This document shows positions 1 to 7,669 of a stretch of 10,222 nucleotides of DNA, one piece after another (within the stretch, counting starts at the first letter, position 1; every line of letters starts with the position of its first letter). Position numbers and translations under genes: made by a program. The notes below the pieces were generated by a model that saw nothing but the letters and a program-made list of their open reading frames with translations, ran no database searches and was not told where the DNA came from. The stretch comes from an uncultured Prevotellaceae bacterium (lineage in GTDB: Bacteria; Bacteroidota; Bacteroidia; Bacteroidales; Bacteroidaceae). The stretch is taken from assembly GCA_905202115.1 (NCBI GenBank), contig CAJKQZ010000079.1, positions 1-10,222 of the forward strand. Reading direction: 5' to 3'.

Positions 1-106
1 TATTTTAAAATATCTCAGACATATTTTTTGCTACATATACACCTGTTGATTTTCAGGTGCTTGGCGGGTGACCGTTTTTGTCTGTAAAACCGGATTGTAA
101 AGTACC
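1..106 (+). repeat. Dispersed ~105-bp repeat, copy A (left end cut by window edge)
   Basis: This is one of three copies of the same non-coding element (others at 6098-6216 and, inverted, 10103-10222). The order is: right half of an AT-rich palindrome (TATCTCAGACATATTTTTT), a TATATAC-like stretch, a hairpin around a TTGATTTT loop, CTTGG, then the nearly invariant GTGACCGTTTTTGTCTG and a weaker AAAG-containing end. In this copy the hairpin is CACCTG (40-45) paired with CAGGTG (54-59). The palindrome centre lies at 6/7, so its left arm falls outside the window. The element ends 7 bp from the stop codon of the outer-membrane factor gene, so that operon is transcribed into it. It may act as an operon-end terminator or be a small non-autonomous mobile element; neither is shown. 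Confidence 0.85.
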
Positions 107-112
107 ATGTTT

Positions 113-1480
113 TTAGGATTCACTGTCCTTTCCTCCTCCGAGGGCATTATACAGATGTATTATGCCTTGTATTTTTTCTATCTGGTCCTGCACTAGTGTG
201 AGACGGGCGTTGAGAAGGGATTGCCGGGCGGTGAGGACTTCCAGATATGTGGCCGAGGTGTATTGCATAAGGAGCTGTGTTTTGTCGGTGGCGGCCTGCA
301 GGTCTTCTATCTGCTTTCGGTCGAGTGTTATACGTTTATCGGCCGTTTGCCATTCCGTGAGCGCGTCGTTTACCTCTCTTCCAGCCTCGAGCAATGACTG
401 TTCGAAGCGCAAAACTGCTTCTTCCTGTCGGGCTTTTGCTATGCGGAGATTGGCAATGTTGGTACCTTTGTTGAAAAGCGGGACGGTAATCTGTGCAATG
501 GCGTTCGAGAGCCATTTTCCTGGATTTATTATTGCGCCGTTGTTGTTTGTCCAGCCTACGGAGCCCGAGAGCGTGAGGTTAGGATAGAAGGCCGAACGGG
601 CTGAATTGGTGGCGTAGAATGCTTCGGCCAGCTCGGCTTCGGCCTTGCGCACGTCGGGACGGTTGGAAAGCAGTGCCACAGGTAGTCCGACCGATATTTC
701 GTCTGAAAAGTTCTGGCTGTCGAGCGTGCCGCGCTTTATTTCGTGCGACGGTTCCTTGAGCAGGGCCGACAGAGTGTTTTCGGTCTCGCTTATGCTTTTG
801 CGTATGTTTAGTATGGAGGCTTCGAGGGCCGTACTGTTGGCTCTGGCCTGATGAACGGCTACGTCGTTGCTCTTTCCGGCTTCAACCAGGGCCTCGAGAG
901 TGGCTGTCATCTCGTTCCAGTTGGCTGATGTCTGTTCTGAAATAGCTAGCTGTGCGTCGAGCATAAGCAGTGTGTAATAACTTTCGGCTATCGTAGCCAC
1001 CAACTGCGTCTGTACGGCCTGCGCGTAAGCACGGCTCGATTCGAGTGCCGCACGTGCGCCCCGTTCCGCGTTTGTAATCTTCCCGAAAATGTCGGCTTCC
1101 CATGAAGCTGTGGCACCTATGTTGTAGGTTTTCTTCGTTTCGCCGTTGAAATTGCTAATTCCGGCCTGAGGCGTGAGGTTGGCCGACGGCAGATATGACA
1201 GACGGGCATTTGTAAGTACTGCCTGCGCTTCTTCTATCTGCAGACGGGCTATGCCGAGGTCGGCGTTGCGCTCAAGCCCCTGCGATATCAGCGTCTGCAG
1301 GTAGGGGTCGGTGAATATCTCTCGCCAGGGCTTTGCTGCGAGAGGGGGAGCGCTTTCCCCTGATGTGTTGTCACGGAAAAGACTGTCGGTTATGATGTCT
1401 GTGTCGGGGCGGGAATATTGTTTGTATACGCCGCAACTGCCCAGCAGGCAGGCTGCGAGAATCATCATTATTATTTTCAT
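113..1480 (-). CDS. Outer-membrane factor of an RND efflux pump (TolC/OprM/NodT-type lipoprotein)
   Basis: The 455-residue protein is the outer-membrane channel of the tripartite pump, letting substrate leave from the periplasm through the outer membrane. The first 16 residues are a lipoprotein signal with lipobox LGSC, so Cys16 is the likely lipidated residue. Two OEP-type repeats follow, roughly residues 60-245 and 265-450, rich in long helices. The segment LLSNRPDVRKAEAEL is the typical start of the second repeat in the OprM/NodT family (LLxRRPDIRxAE). Length is normal for the family. It is the last gene of the pump operon and starts 9 nt after the pump gene stop, with no obvious Shine-Dalgarno sequence, as is usual in Bacteroidota. 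Repeat copy A begins just past its stop codon. Substrate cannot be read from sequence. Confidence 0.93.
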   Translation of the reverse strand: MKIIMMILAACLLGSCGVYKQYSRPDTDIITDSLFRDNTSGESAPPLAAKPWREIFTDPYLQTLISQGLERNADLGIARLQIEEAQAVLTNARLSYLPSANLTPQAGISNFNGETKKTYNIGATASWEADIFGKITNAERGARAALESSRAYAQAVQTQLVATIAESYYTLLMLDAQLAISEQTSANWNEMTATLEALVEAGKSNDVAVHQARANSTALEASILNIRKSISETENTLSALLKEPSHEIKRGTLDSQNFSDEISVGLPVALLSNRPDVRKAEAELAEAFYATNSARSAFYPNLTLSGSVGWTNNNGAIINPGKWLSNAIAQITVPLFNKGTNIANLRIAKARQEEAVLRFEQSLLEAGREVNDALTEWQTADKRITLDRKQIEDLQAATDKTQLLMQYTSATYLEVLTARQSLLNARLTLVQDQIEKIQGIIHLYNALGGGKDSES

Positions 1481-1489
1481 GATTAATTT

Positions 1490-4400
1490 CTATTTTACGG
1501 ATTTCGTAATTGAGCGTCCGGGCAGGAACCGTTCTTGCAGATATTGGAACACAATGAACAGCGAAGGAACGACAAAAAGCAGCGCAGCAGTTCCCAGCAG
1601 CATTCCTCCCACTGTACCCACGCCTACCGATATGTTGCCGTTTGCTCCTACGCCTTGTGCGAACATGAGCGGTAACATGCCGAAAATCATCGTTAGCGAA
1701 GTCATGAGAATGGGGCGCAGACGCGCTTTTGCTGCCGACATGGCGGCAGCGGTGATACTCATGCCTTGCCTGCGTTTTGTCGAGGCGTATTCTGTAAGCA
1801 GAATGGCGGTCTTTCCCAAAAGGCCAATCAGCATTATCAGGCCCGTCTGCATGTAAATGTTGTTTTCCAACCCCCATATCTGTGCGAAAATGAAGCTGCC
1901 GGCAAGTCCGAAAGGAATGGATAGTATCACAGCGAAAGGAATCATCAGACTTTCGTACAACGCACACAATATAAGGTAAATGAACATTATGCAGATTATG
2001 AAGACAATTGTCGTGGTGCCTGTGGTCGAGGCTTCCTCGCGGGCCATTCCGCCGAATTCATAACCGTAGCCTTCGGGCAGGGCGGCTTTTGCCGCTTCTT
2101 TGACTGCCGCAATGGCTTGTCCTGAGCTGTAACCGTCGGCCGCGGCGCCGTAAATGGCTATCGCCGAAAAAAGATTGAAACGTGAAAGGCTTTCGGAACC
2201 GTATACGCGGGTGAGAGTGAGATATTGCGATATCGGAGTCATTTCTCCTTTGCTGTTGCGTACGAAAATGTTGTTAAGCGCTTCGGTGTCGAGGCGGTAT
2301 TCTGGAGCAGCCTGTACCATTACGCGGTATAGCTTGGTGAAACGGTTCAGGTTGGAGGAATAGCTTCCGCCGACGTAGCCTGCAAGAGTGTTCAGCACTT
2401 CTGTGGGCGATACGCCGTTGCGCTTGCACAAAGCGGCGTCTACCTTGACTAAATACTGCGGATACTTGGTATCGAAAGTAGTATAGGCGCGTGAAATTTC
2501 GGGGCGCTTGTTCATCGCTTCTATAAAACCTTTCGTGTATTTCAGAAGGTCTTCCACGCTTCCGCCCTTTTTGTCCTGAACGTAAAGCTCGAAACCGTCG
2601 CTCGTTCCGTAGCCGGAAATCATAGGAGTGGTTGAGACGCGTATCTGTGCAGCCTTGATATGATTTGTACGCCTGTAAATTTCATTGATGACGGAGTTTA
2701 TGTCGTCTCCCTTGCCGGTGCGTTCGTTCCACGGCTTGAGACGGATTGTGTAGGAGCCGCCCGAGGCTGATTGGTTATGACGCGCGTCTTTTCCTGTGAC
2801 ACGCGAATAGATTTTTATTTGTGGAATGTCGTGTATCGCGGATTCTATTTCGTCCATTACCCGTTCTGTTTCTTCAAGATTGCTTCCGGGCGATGTCAGA
2901 ACGTTCACGTTAATTGTTCCCATGTCTTCTTGGGGCACGAGTCCCGTCTTCGTTACACTCATTAACCATATAAGCAAGCCGCATGCTGCTGCTACGGAAA
3001 CGAGAGCTATGACTTTGTGACGAAAAAGGGAAGAAACGCCGCGCTCGTATCGGTTTAAAGTGTGGTGGAACGAGCGGTCGAAAGCATAGTGGAACTTGTC
3101 GGAGAAATTTATCTTTTTACCGCTTTCCCTATCTGCGCGCGGACGCATTATCAATGCGCACAGAGCAGGGCTCAGCGTAAGTGCATTAAGCAGAGATATG
3201 GCGACAGCGACGGCCATTGTCAGTCCGAATTGCGTGTAGAACGTTCCTGTTGTTCCTCCAATGAAACATACGGGGATGAATACCGCCATGAAAACTATCG
3301 TGGTGGTGACCAAAGCGGAAGTAAGTCCTCCTAATGCGTCGACGGTTGCTTCGTAGGGCGAAGTATATCCTTCGTCGAATTTCGCCTGTACGGCTTCCAC
3401 TACGACGATTGCGTTGTCGACGACGGTACCTATGACAAGTACTATAGCGAATAGGGTAAGAAGATTCAGGCTGAAGCCTGCCGCGTAGATGAAAGCGAAT
3501 GTTCCTACGAGCGACACGATTATGGCGAGCGAGGGGATGAGTGTAGCACGCAGGTCGTGCAGAAAAAGATAAACCACGAGTACCACGAGCACGATTGCAA
3601 GAAGCAAAGTTTCGATTACGTTTACTATCGACGCGTCGAGGAAGTCTTTCGTGCTCATGATGTCGGCCAGAATCATGCCTTTGGGCAGGTTTTCGGACAT
3701 CTCGGCCGTGGTGGCGTCGATTTCTTTTATTATTTCGTTTGCGTTCGAGCCTGCTGTCTGGGCTATCATGCAGTTTGCTCCGGGATGTCCGCTTGTCTGG
3801 CTAAGCAGCGAATAGTTCTCGGCACCGAGCTCAATGCGCGCCACGTCTTTCAGTCTCAACACGTCTCCGTTCGGGAGCGATTTGATAACCATGTTTTCGT
3901 AGTCTTCTTCGTTCTCGTATCTTCCGCGGTATTTCAGTACATATTGGAATGTGTTGATCGATTCCGCTCCTAATGTTCCCGTAGGCGATTCCACGTTCTG
4001 CTCGGCAAGAACCGTTGCGATGTCGGAAGGTACGAGATTGTACTGCGCCATTTTGTGCGGGTCGAGCCAGATACGCATAGAGTAGTTCGCTCCCCATATG
4101 TTTACTTCGCCAACGCCGGCTATACGTGATATTTGCGGCTCGATGTTTATCTTCATGTAGTTCGTAAGGAAGTTCGAATCGTAAGAATCGTCGGGCGAGT
4201 AGAGCGAGAGTGATTTCAGAGAACTGTTCTGACGCTTTCTCACGGTGACGCCCGACTTTGTGACCTCGGCGGGAAGCTGTCCCTGAGCCGAGGCAACGCG
4301 GTTCTGAACGTTCACCACCGACATGTCGGGGTCGGTGCCCTGGCGGAAATATACGCTTATCGACGCCGAGCCGGTGTTTGTGGCTGTAGACGTCATGTAC

Positions 4401-4630
4401 ATCATGTTCTCCACGCCGTTCAGCTGTTCTTCGAGCGGCGTAATCACGCTTTTCATCACTGTCTCGGCGTTGGCTCCCGTGTAGGTGGCGGTTACGCGCA
4501 CAGTTGGCGGCGCGATGTTGGGAAACTGCTCTATCGGGAGCTGGGTTAGCCCTATCACACCTATTATAATTATGGCTACGGATATTACTCCGGACAGTAT
4601 GGGGCGGTCGATGAAAGTTTTTACGGTCAT
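1490..4630 (-). CDS. RND efflux pump, HAE1 family inner-membrane transporter (AcrB-like)
   Basis: This 1046-residue protein is full length for the HAE1 family of proton-driven drug exporters. The N-terminus (FIDRPILSGVISVAIIIIG) is the first membrane helix. Helices 2-6 lie near residues 335-495, helix 7 near 540 (followed by GLVPQEDMG) and helices 8-12 near 870-1030, with two large periplasmic loops between, the AcrB plan. Of the proton-relay residues, Asp405 (AcrB Asp407), Lys940 (AcrB Lys940) and Thr977 (AcrB Thr978) are present, but the AcrB Asp408 position is Asn406 (codon AAC, complement of 3413-3415), so the usual VDDAIVVVE reads VDNAIVVVE. It lies 3 nt after the adaptor gene and 9 nt before the outer-membrane factor, so one transcript is likely. 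Substrate is unknown; multidrug or bile-type compounds are an inference from the family. Confidence 0.95.
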   Translation of the reverse strand: MTVKTFIDRPILSGVISVAIIIIGVIGLTQLPIEQFPNIAPPTVRVTATYTGANAETVMKSVITPLEEQLNGVENMMYMTSTATNTGSASISVYFRQGTDPDMSVVNVQNRVASAQGQLPAEVTKSGVTVRKRQNSSLKSLSLYSPDDSYDSNFLTNYMKINIEPQISRIAGVGEVNIWGANYSMRIWLDPHKMAQYNLVPSDIATVLAEQNVESPTGTLGAESINTFQYVLKYRGRYENEEDYENMVIKSLPNGDVLRLKDVARIELGAENYSLLSQTSGHPGANCMIAQTAGSNANEIIKEIDATTAEMSENLPKGMILADIMSTKDFLDASIVNVIETLLLAIVLVVLVVYLFLHDLRATLIPSLAIIVSLVGTFAFIYAAGFSLNLLTLFAIVLVIGTVVDNAIVVVEAVQAKFDEGYTSPYEATVDALGGLTSALVTTTIVFMAVFIPVCFIGGTTGTFYTQFGLTMAVAVAISLLNALTLSPALCALIMRPRADRESGKKINFSDKFHYAFDRSFHHTLNRYERGVSSLFRHKVIALVSVAAACGLLIWLMSVTKTGLVPQEDMGTINVNVLTSPGSNLEETERVMDEIESAIHDIPQIKIYSRVTGKDARHNQSASGGSYTIRLKPWNERTGKGDDINSVINEIYRRTNHIKAAQIRVSTTPMISGYGTSDGFELYVQDKKGGSVEDLLKYTKGFIEAMNKRPEISRAYTTFDTKYPQYLVKVDAALCKRNGVSPTEVLNTLAGYVGGSYSSNLNRFTKLYRVMVQAAPEYRLDTEALNNIFVRNSKGEMTPISQYLTLTRVYGSESLSRFNLFSAIAIYGAAADGYSSGQAIAAVKEAAKAALPEGYGYEFGGMAREEASTTGTTTIVFIICIMFIYLILCALYESLMIPFAVILSIPFGLAGSFIFAQIWGLENNIYMQTGLIMLIGLLGKTAILLTEYASTKRRQGMSITAAAMSAAKARLRPILMTSLTMIFGMLPLMFAQGVGANGNISVGVGTVGGMLLGTAALLFVVPSLFIVFQYLQERFLPGRSITKSVK

Positions 4631-4633
4631 GGC

Positions 4634-5737
4634 TTATTTCTTTTCGCTCGGGGTGTTGACAGCTGCTCCTTCGCGCACGAGTCCGGCGCCTTCGGCTATT
4701 ATTGTGTCGCCTTCTTTCAGGCCTGTTTCAACAATGTATTCGGTTCCGTTGTTCAGATTGAATATCGTTACGGGTGCTGACTGGGCTTTTCCGTCTACGA
4801 CCTTATATACGAACACTTTTTCCTGCAGTTCGTAGGTGGCTCCCTGCGGAATTACGATACAGTTCTCTTTTGTGCTCGGCAGGATTACCGTTCCGCTGCC
4901 TCCGCCGCGCAGCAGGTTTTGCCTGTTGGGGAAATCGGCGCGCAGTGTAACGGCTCCTGTTCCTGCGGTTACTATTCCGCTCACTGCGCTTATGTGTCCT
5001 TTTTCGGGATATGCCTTGCCGTTGCTCATGCGCAGTTCTATTTCGGGCATTTTTGTTATGAAACTGTCTAAAGAGCCGTATTGTTCTATCAGGTCGATGA
5101 CCTGGCTTTCGGTGAGTGAGAAATAGGCGTACATGCGGCTGTCGTCCGATACGGTGACAAGCGGTTCGCTGATGTTGCTGCTCACGAGTGCGCCTACGCG
5201 GTAGCCTATCATGCCGGCCACGCCGTTTACGGGACTTTTCACTTCCGTGTAGGAAAGGTTGTTGCGGGCGTTAATCTCCTGCGCTTTGGCCTGGGCTAAT
5301 GCGGCTTCGGCTGCTGCGAGCTCGTTGCGCGAGGTGCTCAGGTCGTAGTCCTGAACCACGTTCTTTTCGCGCAGGATTTTCGTGCTTTCCAAGTTCAGCC
5401 GTGCCGTGGCAAGTTTGGCTTCGGCGCTTTTCACGTTGGCCGAGGCTTCGGCAAGGGCTGCTTTGTAGGGCACCTGGTCGATTACGAACAGCACTTGTCC
5501 GCGGCTCACTTTCTGCCCCTCGCCGATACATATTCTTGTGATAAGTCCGCTTACTTGCGGGTGCACTTCCACTTCCTGCTGCCCTGCAAGGGTGGCGGTG
5601 TATTCCGATTTTAAGGTTCTGTTTTCTTGTTTTACGGTGAGGGTCTTGTAGGTCGTGTTTTCCTTTGTTGCCGGTGATTGGCGGCACGAATAAAGCGCCA
5701 GCCCCAAGAACAGGGTTGTGAGTATTTCCTTTTTCAT
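4634..5737 (-). CDS. Periplasmic adaptor (membrane fusion protein) of the RND pump
   Basis: The 367-residue protein links the inner-membrane pump to the outer-membrane channel. It starts with a lipoprotein signal with lipobox LYSC, so Cys18 is the likely lipidated residue. The order of parts is typical of AcrA/MexA: first half of the lipoyl-like domain (VEVHPQVSGLITRICIGEG, about residues 55-75), an Ala/Glu-rich helical hairpin (about 90-160, with many ALAEA-type repeats), the second lipoyl half (YTEVKSPVNGVAGMIGYRVG, about 162-182), then a beta-barrel and a membrane-proximal domain to the C-terminus (ETGLKEGDTIIAEG). It is the first gene of the operon. A candidate promoter lies about 50 bp upstream. 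No repressor gene is next to it; the divergent two-component genes are the only nearby regulators. Confidence 0.93.
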   Translation of the reverse strand: MKKEILTTLFLGLALYSCRQSPATKENTTYKTLTVKQENRTLKSEYTATLAGQQEVEVHPQVSGLITRICIGEGQKVSRGQVLFVIDQVPYKAALAEASANVKSAEAKLATARLNLESTKILREKNVVQDYDLSTSRNELAAAEAALAQAKAQEINARNNLSYTEVKSPVNGVAGMIGYRVGALVSSNISEPLVTVSDDSRMYAYFSLTESQVIDLIEQYGSLDSFITKMPEIELRMSNGKAYPEKGHISAVSGIVTAGTGAVTLRADFPNRQNLLRGGGSGTVILPSTKENCIVIPQGATYELQEKVFVYKVVDGKAQSAPVTIFNLNNGTEYIVETGLKEGDTIIAEGAGLVREGAAVNTPSEKK

Positions 5738-5786
5738 ATTTTTCGGATATGTATTTTAAAGTCTGAATACGGTTCGTTACTTAGCG

Positions 5787-5794
5787 TAAAGGTA
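5787..5794 (-). promoter_or_regulatory. Candidate -7 box for the pump operon
   Basis: On the minus strand the sequence reads TACCTTTA, one base off the Bacteroidota -7 consensus TAnnTTTG. It lies about 50 bp upstream of the adaptor start codon, a reasonable leader length. I find no matching TTTG/TTG box about 19-21 bp further upstream, so the call rests on one half-site and is weak. Transcript 5' ends would settle it. Confidence 0.35.
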
Positions 5795-6097
5795 GGAAAA
5801 TGCAGACTGTCGTGTTGTGCCGTGAATAGGATTGGGGGGTAAACGATTAAAGTGTGGTGGCGAATGGGGCGGTTGCTTACGTTTGTGCTCATGAAGGCTT
5901 GTATGCATGTTTTTCCGGCTTAAGATAAAAGATTTCTTTCGGATGTTCTGACGTGGGTGCGGTGCGAGCCGGAGTGCTCCCGCACAGAACCGACTGCGAA
6001 AGGTTTCATATAAAAATGGCTTCATGTAGAAAAAATATTTTTTTCGTGTGGTAAAAAAGTTCCCGCAGCAAATTGAAAATACAAGGGAGATAATTCA

Positions 6098-6142
6098 AAA
6101 TATGTCTGAGATAATTTAAAATATCTCAGACATATTTTTTGC
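6098..6142. terminator. Palindromic core of copy B, possible bidirectional terminator
   Basis: A 20-bp arm inverted repeat with no spacer is followed by a run of six T, and preceded by an A-rich stretch, so a U-tract would follow the hairpin in plus-strand RNA and partly in the other. The stem is mostly A/T with a CTCAGAC segment, weaker than classical intrinsic terminators. Its position would insulate the divergent operons. The function is inferred from shape only. Confidence 0.35.
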
Positions 6143-6216
6143 TATATATACATGTATTGATTTTCAATTACTTGGCGAGTGACCGTTTTTGTCTGCAAAA
6201 AACTCCTGCAAAGTGT
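6098..6216 (+). repeat. Dispersed ~105-bp repeat, copy B, with palindromic core
   Basis: This copy has both arms of the palindromic core: 6098-6117 and 6118-6137 pair at 19 of 20 positions. It then runs through TTTTTTGCTATATATAC, a hairpin (arms 6144-6150 and 6154-6161, one bulged base) around a TTT loop, CTTGGCGAGTGACC and GTTTTTGTCTGCAAAA. The invariant parts match copies A and C almost base for base, while the hairpin arms differ in sequence. Unlike the other two, this copy does not follow a gene end: its TGACCG-containing side faces the esterase start 142 bp away, between two divergent operons. It could be an insertion or the leftover of a lost gene's terminator. Confidence 0.88.
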
Positions 6217-6276
6217 TGTAGTGTGTGCAATGCGGTGGCAAATGTCGGGATTTCGGCGGTAAACGCATTTTCCTGA

Positions 6277-6309
6277 TTTGCTTTCTGAAAAGAAAAAGAA
6301 GTAACTTTA
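6277..6309 (+). promoter_or_regulatory. Candidate Bacteroidota-type promoter of the esterase/two-component operon
   Basis: TTTG at 6277-6280 (-33 box) is followed after 21 bp by TAACTTTA at 6302-6309, one base off the TAnnTTTG -7 consensus. Spacing fits the known range for the Bacteroidota primary sigma factor. Transcription would start near 6315-6318, giving a leader of about 40 nt before the esterase start codon at 6358. This is the best promoter match I found in the window. Confidence 0.55.
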
Positions 6310-6339
6310 CAAACCTATTTATGTAAGATTTGTAGTTAC
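6301..6339 (+). promoter_or_regulatory. Imperfect dyad overlapping the -7 box and start region
   Basis: GTAACTTTACAAA (6301-6313) and TTTGTAGTTAC (6329-6339) are inverted repeats: 11 bp pair if two T are bulged from the left arm, with a 15-nt spacer. The dyad covers the -7 box and the predicted transcription start, which is where a repressor or activator operator would sit. As RNA it would be only partly transcribed. A role as operator is inferred. Confidence 0.4.
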
Positions 6340-6357
6340 AGTATTAATGTTTGGAGT

Positions 6358-7656
6358 ATGAAAGCAAAAGTGATTCTTGTTGTTGCGGCATTTCTGTTTT
6401 CCTGTGCGCTGCACGCACAGAACGGCTCTGCTGTTTCCGGACATGTGAAGTCGGTGACGGCTATAAGCAAGGTTCTGGGCGACGGGCGGAAAGTGGCCGC
6501 AGTTGTGCTGGAGTATGACGCTCCCGTGAGCAATAAAAGTCTCAATGCCGACAGCTATCGGGTTGAGGGCAAGGAAGTGACGCGCGTTTATGCGAATACT
6601 CAGCCCGAACAGGCGGAGCAGGGCCGGGACGGGCGATATGTCATTGTGGAAGTGAAGGCCGAGGTGGATTTGAACGCGCAGCCGCACCAGCCTACGCCTG
6701 AAGAAATGGAGAAAAAGCAAGAGCGTGCCCGTATGCAGGGCGGTCCCGGACTGCGTGCGGGGTGGAGCACCGGCGGCGACGATGAATATCCTGGAAACGC
6801 TACCGTTGTGCAGACGAAAAACATAAAGACGCTAAAAGGAAAAACATACAAGGCCGACGGAACGCCGTTGGAGAGCACGGTCGAGCGTTGCCTCGTTGCC
6901 GACGACTTCAGGCAGGAGGAATTTGTCAGTCCCTATACGGGACAGGTGCTGCCATACAATATATATTTGCCCGAAGGCTATAATCCCGACGAACATTATC
7001 CGCTCGTGCTCTTCATTCACGACGCCGGAGTGGCAAGCGTTCAGGTGAAACAGCCGCTCTATCAGGGCAACGGCGCGACGTCATGGGCCGAACCCGAAGC
7101 GCAGGCGCGGCACAAGTGTATCGTGGTGGCTCCCGAGTATCCTGTAATTACGGTTGACGACAATTGGAACTACAGCCACCACCTCGACGCTACGATTGCT
7201 CTGATCAGGGATTTGCAGACACGTTATGCGATTGACCCGAAACGCATATACACAACCGGACAGTCTATGGGCTGCATGTCGTCTATCGTAATGCTGCTGA
7301 AAGAACCCGATCTTTTTGCCGGCGCATTGCTCGTGGCCGGAAAATGGAATCCTGCATTAATGGGACCGCTCGACAGGCAGAACATCTGGATTATATCGTG
7401 CGAGGGAGATACCTCGTCAAACACTCTCCAGGGGCAGGCCGTGGAGCTGTGGCGCAGGCAGGGCAGTTCCGTGTCGGAAGCCACGTGGGATATGACGCTC
7501 GCGTCGGCGCAACTTTCCGACGAGGCCGATAAAATGCGCGCTGAAGGCAACCACTTGCTCTTTACACACCTTACGGGCGGCAATCACCGCGCCACGTGGT
7601 TCGTGGCCTACGGGATAAAAGGCGTACAAGACTGGCTTTTCGAACAGCATAAGTAA
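6358..7656 (+). CDS. Secreted alpha/beta-hydrolase esterase (PHB-depolymerase/EstA-like)
   Basis: The 432-residue protein begins with a signal peptide ending ALHA before Gln21, so it is exported. Residues about 25-110 form a beta-rich N-terminal domain like the Ig-like domain that precedes the catalytic domain in EstA-type esterases. A charged, Gln/Glu/Gly-rich linker (about 110-150) follows. The catalytic part starts near YNIYLPEGYNP, with FIHDAG as the likely oxyanion-hole strand. GQSMG holds the nucleophile Ser303; Asp351 (in EGDTSSNT) and His410 (in GGNHRATW) are the probable other triad members, in the right order and spacing. It would cleave an ester, perhaps a polysaccharide acetyl or feruloyl group or a lipid-like ester, but no specificity is visible. 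It heads an operon, with the kinase start 13 nt after its stop. Confidence 0.88.
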   Translation: MKAKVILVVAAFLFSCALHAQNGSAVSGHVKSVTAISKVLGDGRKVAAVVLEYDAPVSNKSLNADSYRVEGKEVTRVYANTQPEQAEQGRDGRYVIVEVKAEVDLNAQPHQPTPEEMEKKQERARMQGGPGLRAGWSTGGDDEYPGNATVVQTKNIKTLKGKTYKADGTPLESTVERCLVADDFRQEEFVSPYTGQVLPYNIYLPEGYNPDEHYPLVLFIHDAGVASVQVKQPLYQGNGATSWAEPEAQARHKCIVVAPEYPVITVDDNWNYSHHLDATIALIRDLQTRYAIDPKRIYTTGQSMGCMSSIVMLLKEPDLFAGALLVAGKWNPALMGPLDRQNIWIISCEGDTSSNTLQGQAVELWRRQGSSVSEATWDMTLASAQLSDEADKMRAEGNHLLFTHLTGGNHRATWFVAYGIKGVQDWLFEQHK

Positions 7657-7669
7657 CACACCGACCGGT

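Larger units (their letters stand above)
5738..6357. other. 620-bp divergent intergenic region between pump operon and esterase operon
   Basis: I see no credible gene here. An 82-codon minus-strand frame (5777-6025) has composition unlike the neighbours, rich in His, Pro, Arg and Lys, and no recognisable domain, so I do not call it. The region holds a candidate pump promoter (5787-5794), repeat copy B (6098-6216), a candidate esterase promoter (6277-6309) and a dyad on top of that promoter (6301-6339). Two short motifs, GGTAAACG preceded by a G-rich run, and GGTGGCRAATG, occur on both sides of the repeat in opposite order. Nothing else stands out between 5870 and 6050. Confidence 0.7.

Noticed and set aside
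1371..1967. 198-codon minus-strand frame across the pump/outer-membrane-factor junction
   Set aside because: It overlaps two clear genes on the same strand in another frame and has a composition (many His, Arg, Cys) typical of a shadow frame.
5771..5880. GGTTCGTTAC and GGTTGCTTAC as a pair of LytTR-type sites upstream of the pump
   Set aside because: They are 100 bp apart with two mismatches; LytTR sites are normally closely spaced direct repeats.
5777..6025. 82-codon open frame on the minus strand in the intergenic region
   Set aside because: Composition is rich in His, Pro, Arg and Lys with no domain, signal or conserved motif, and it covers the candidate pump promoter.
6060..6097. Possible degenerate left arm of repeat copy B, containing AATTGAAAATACAA
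   Set aside because: Resemblance to the reverse complement of the repeat is limited to about ten bases with gaps; cannot be told from chance in AT-rich DNA.
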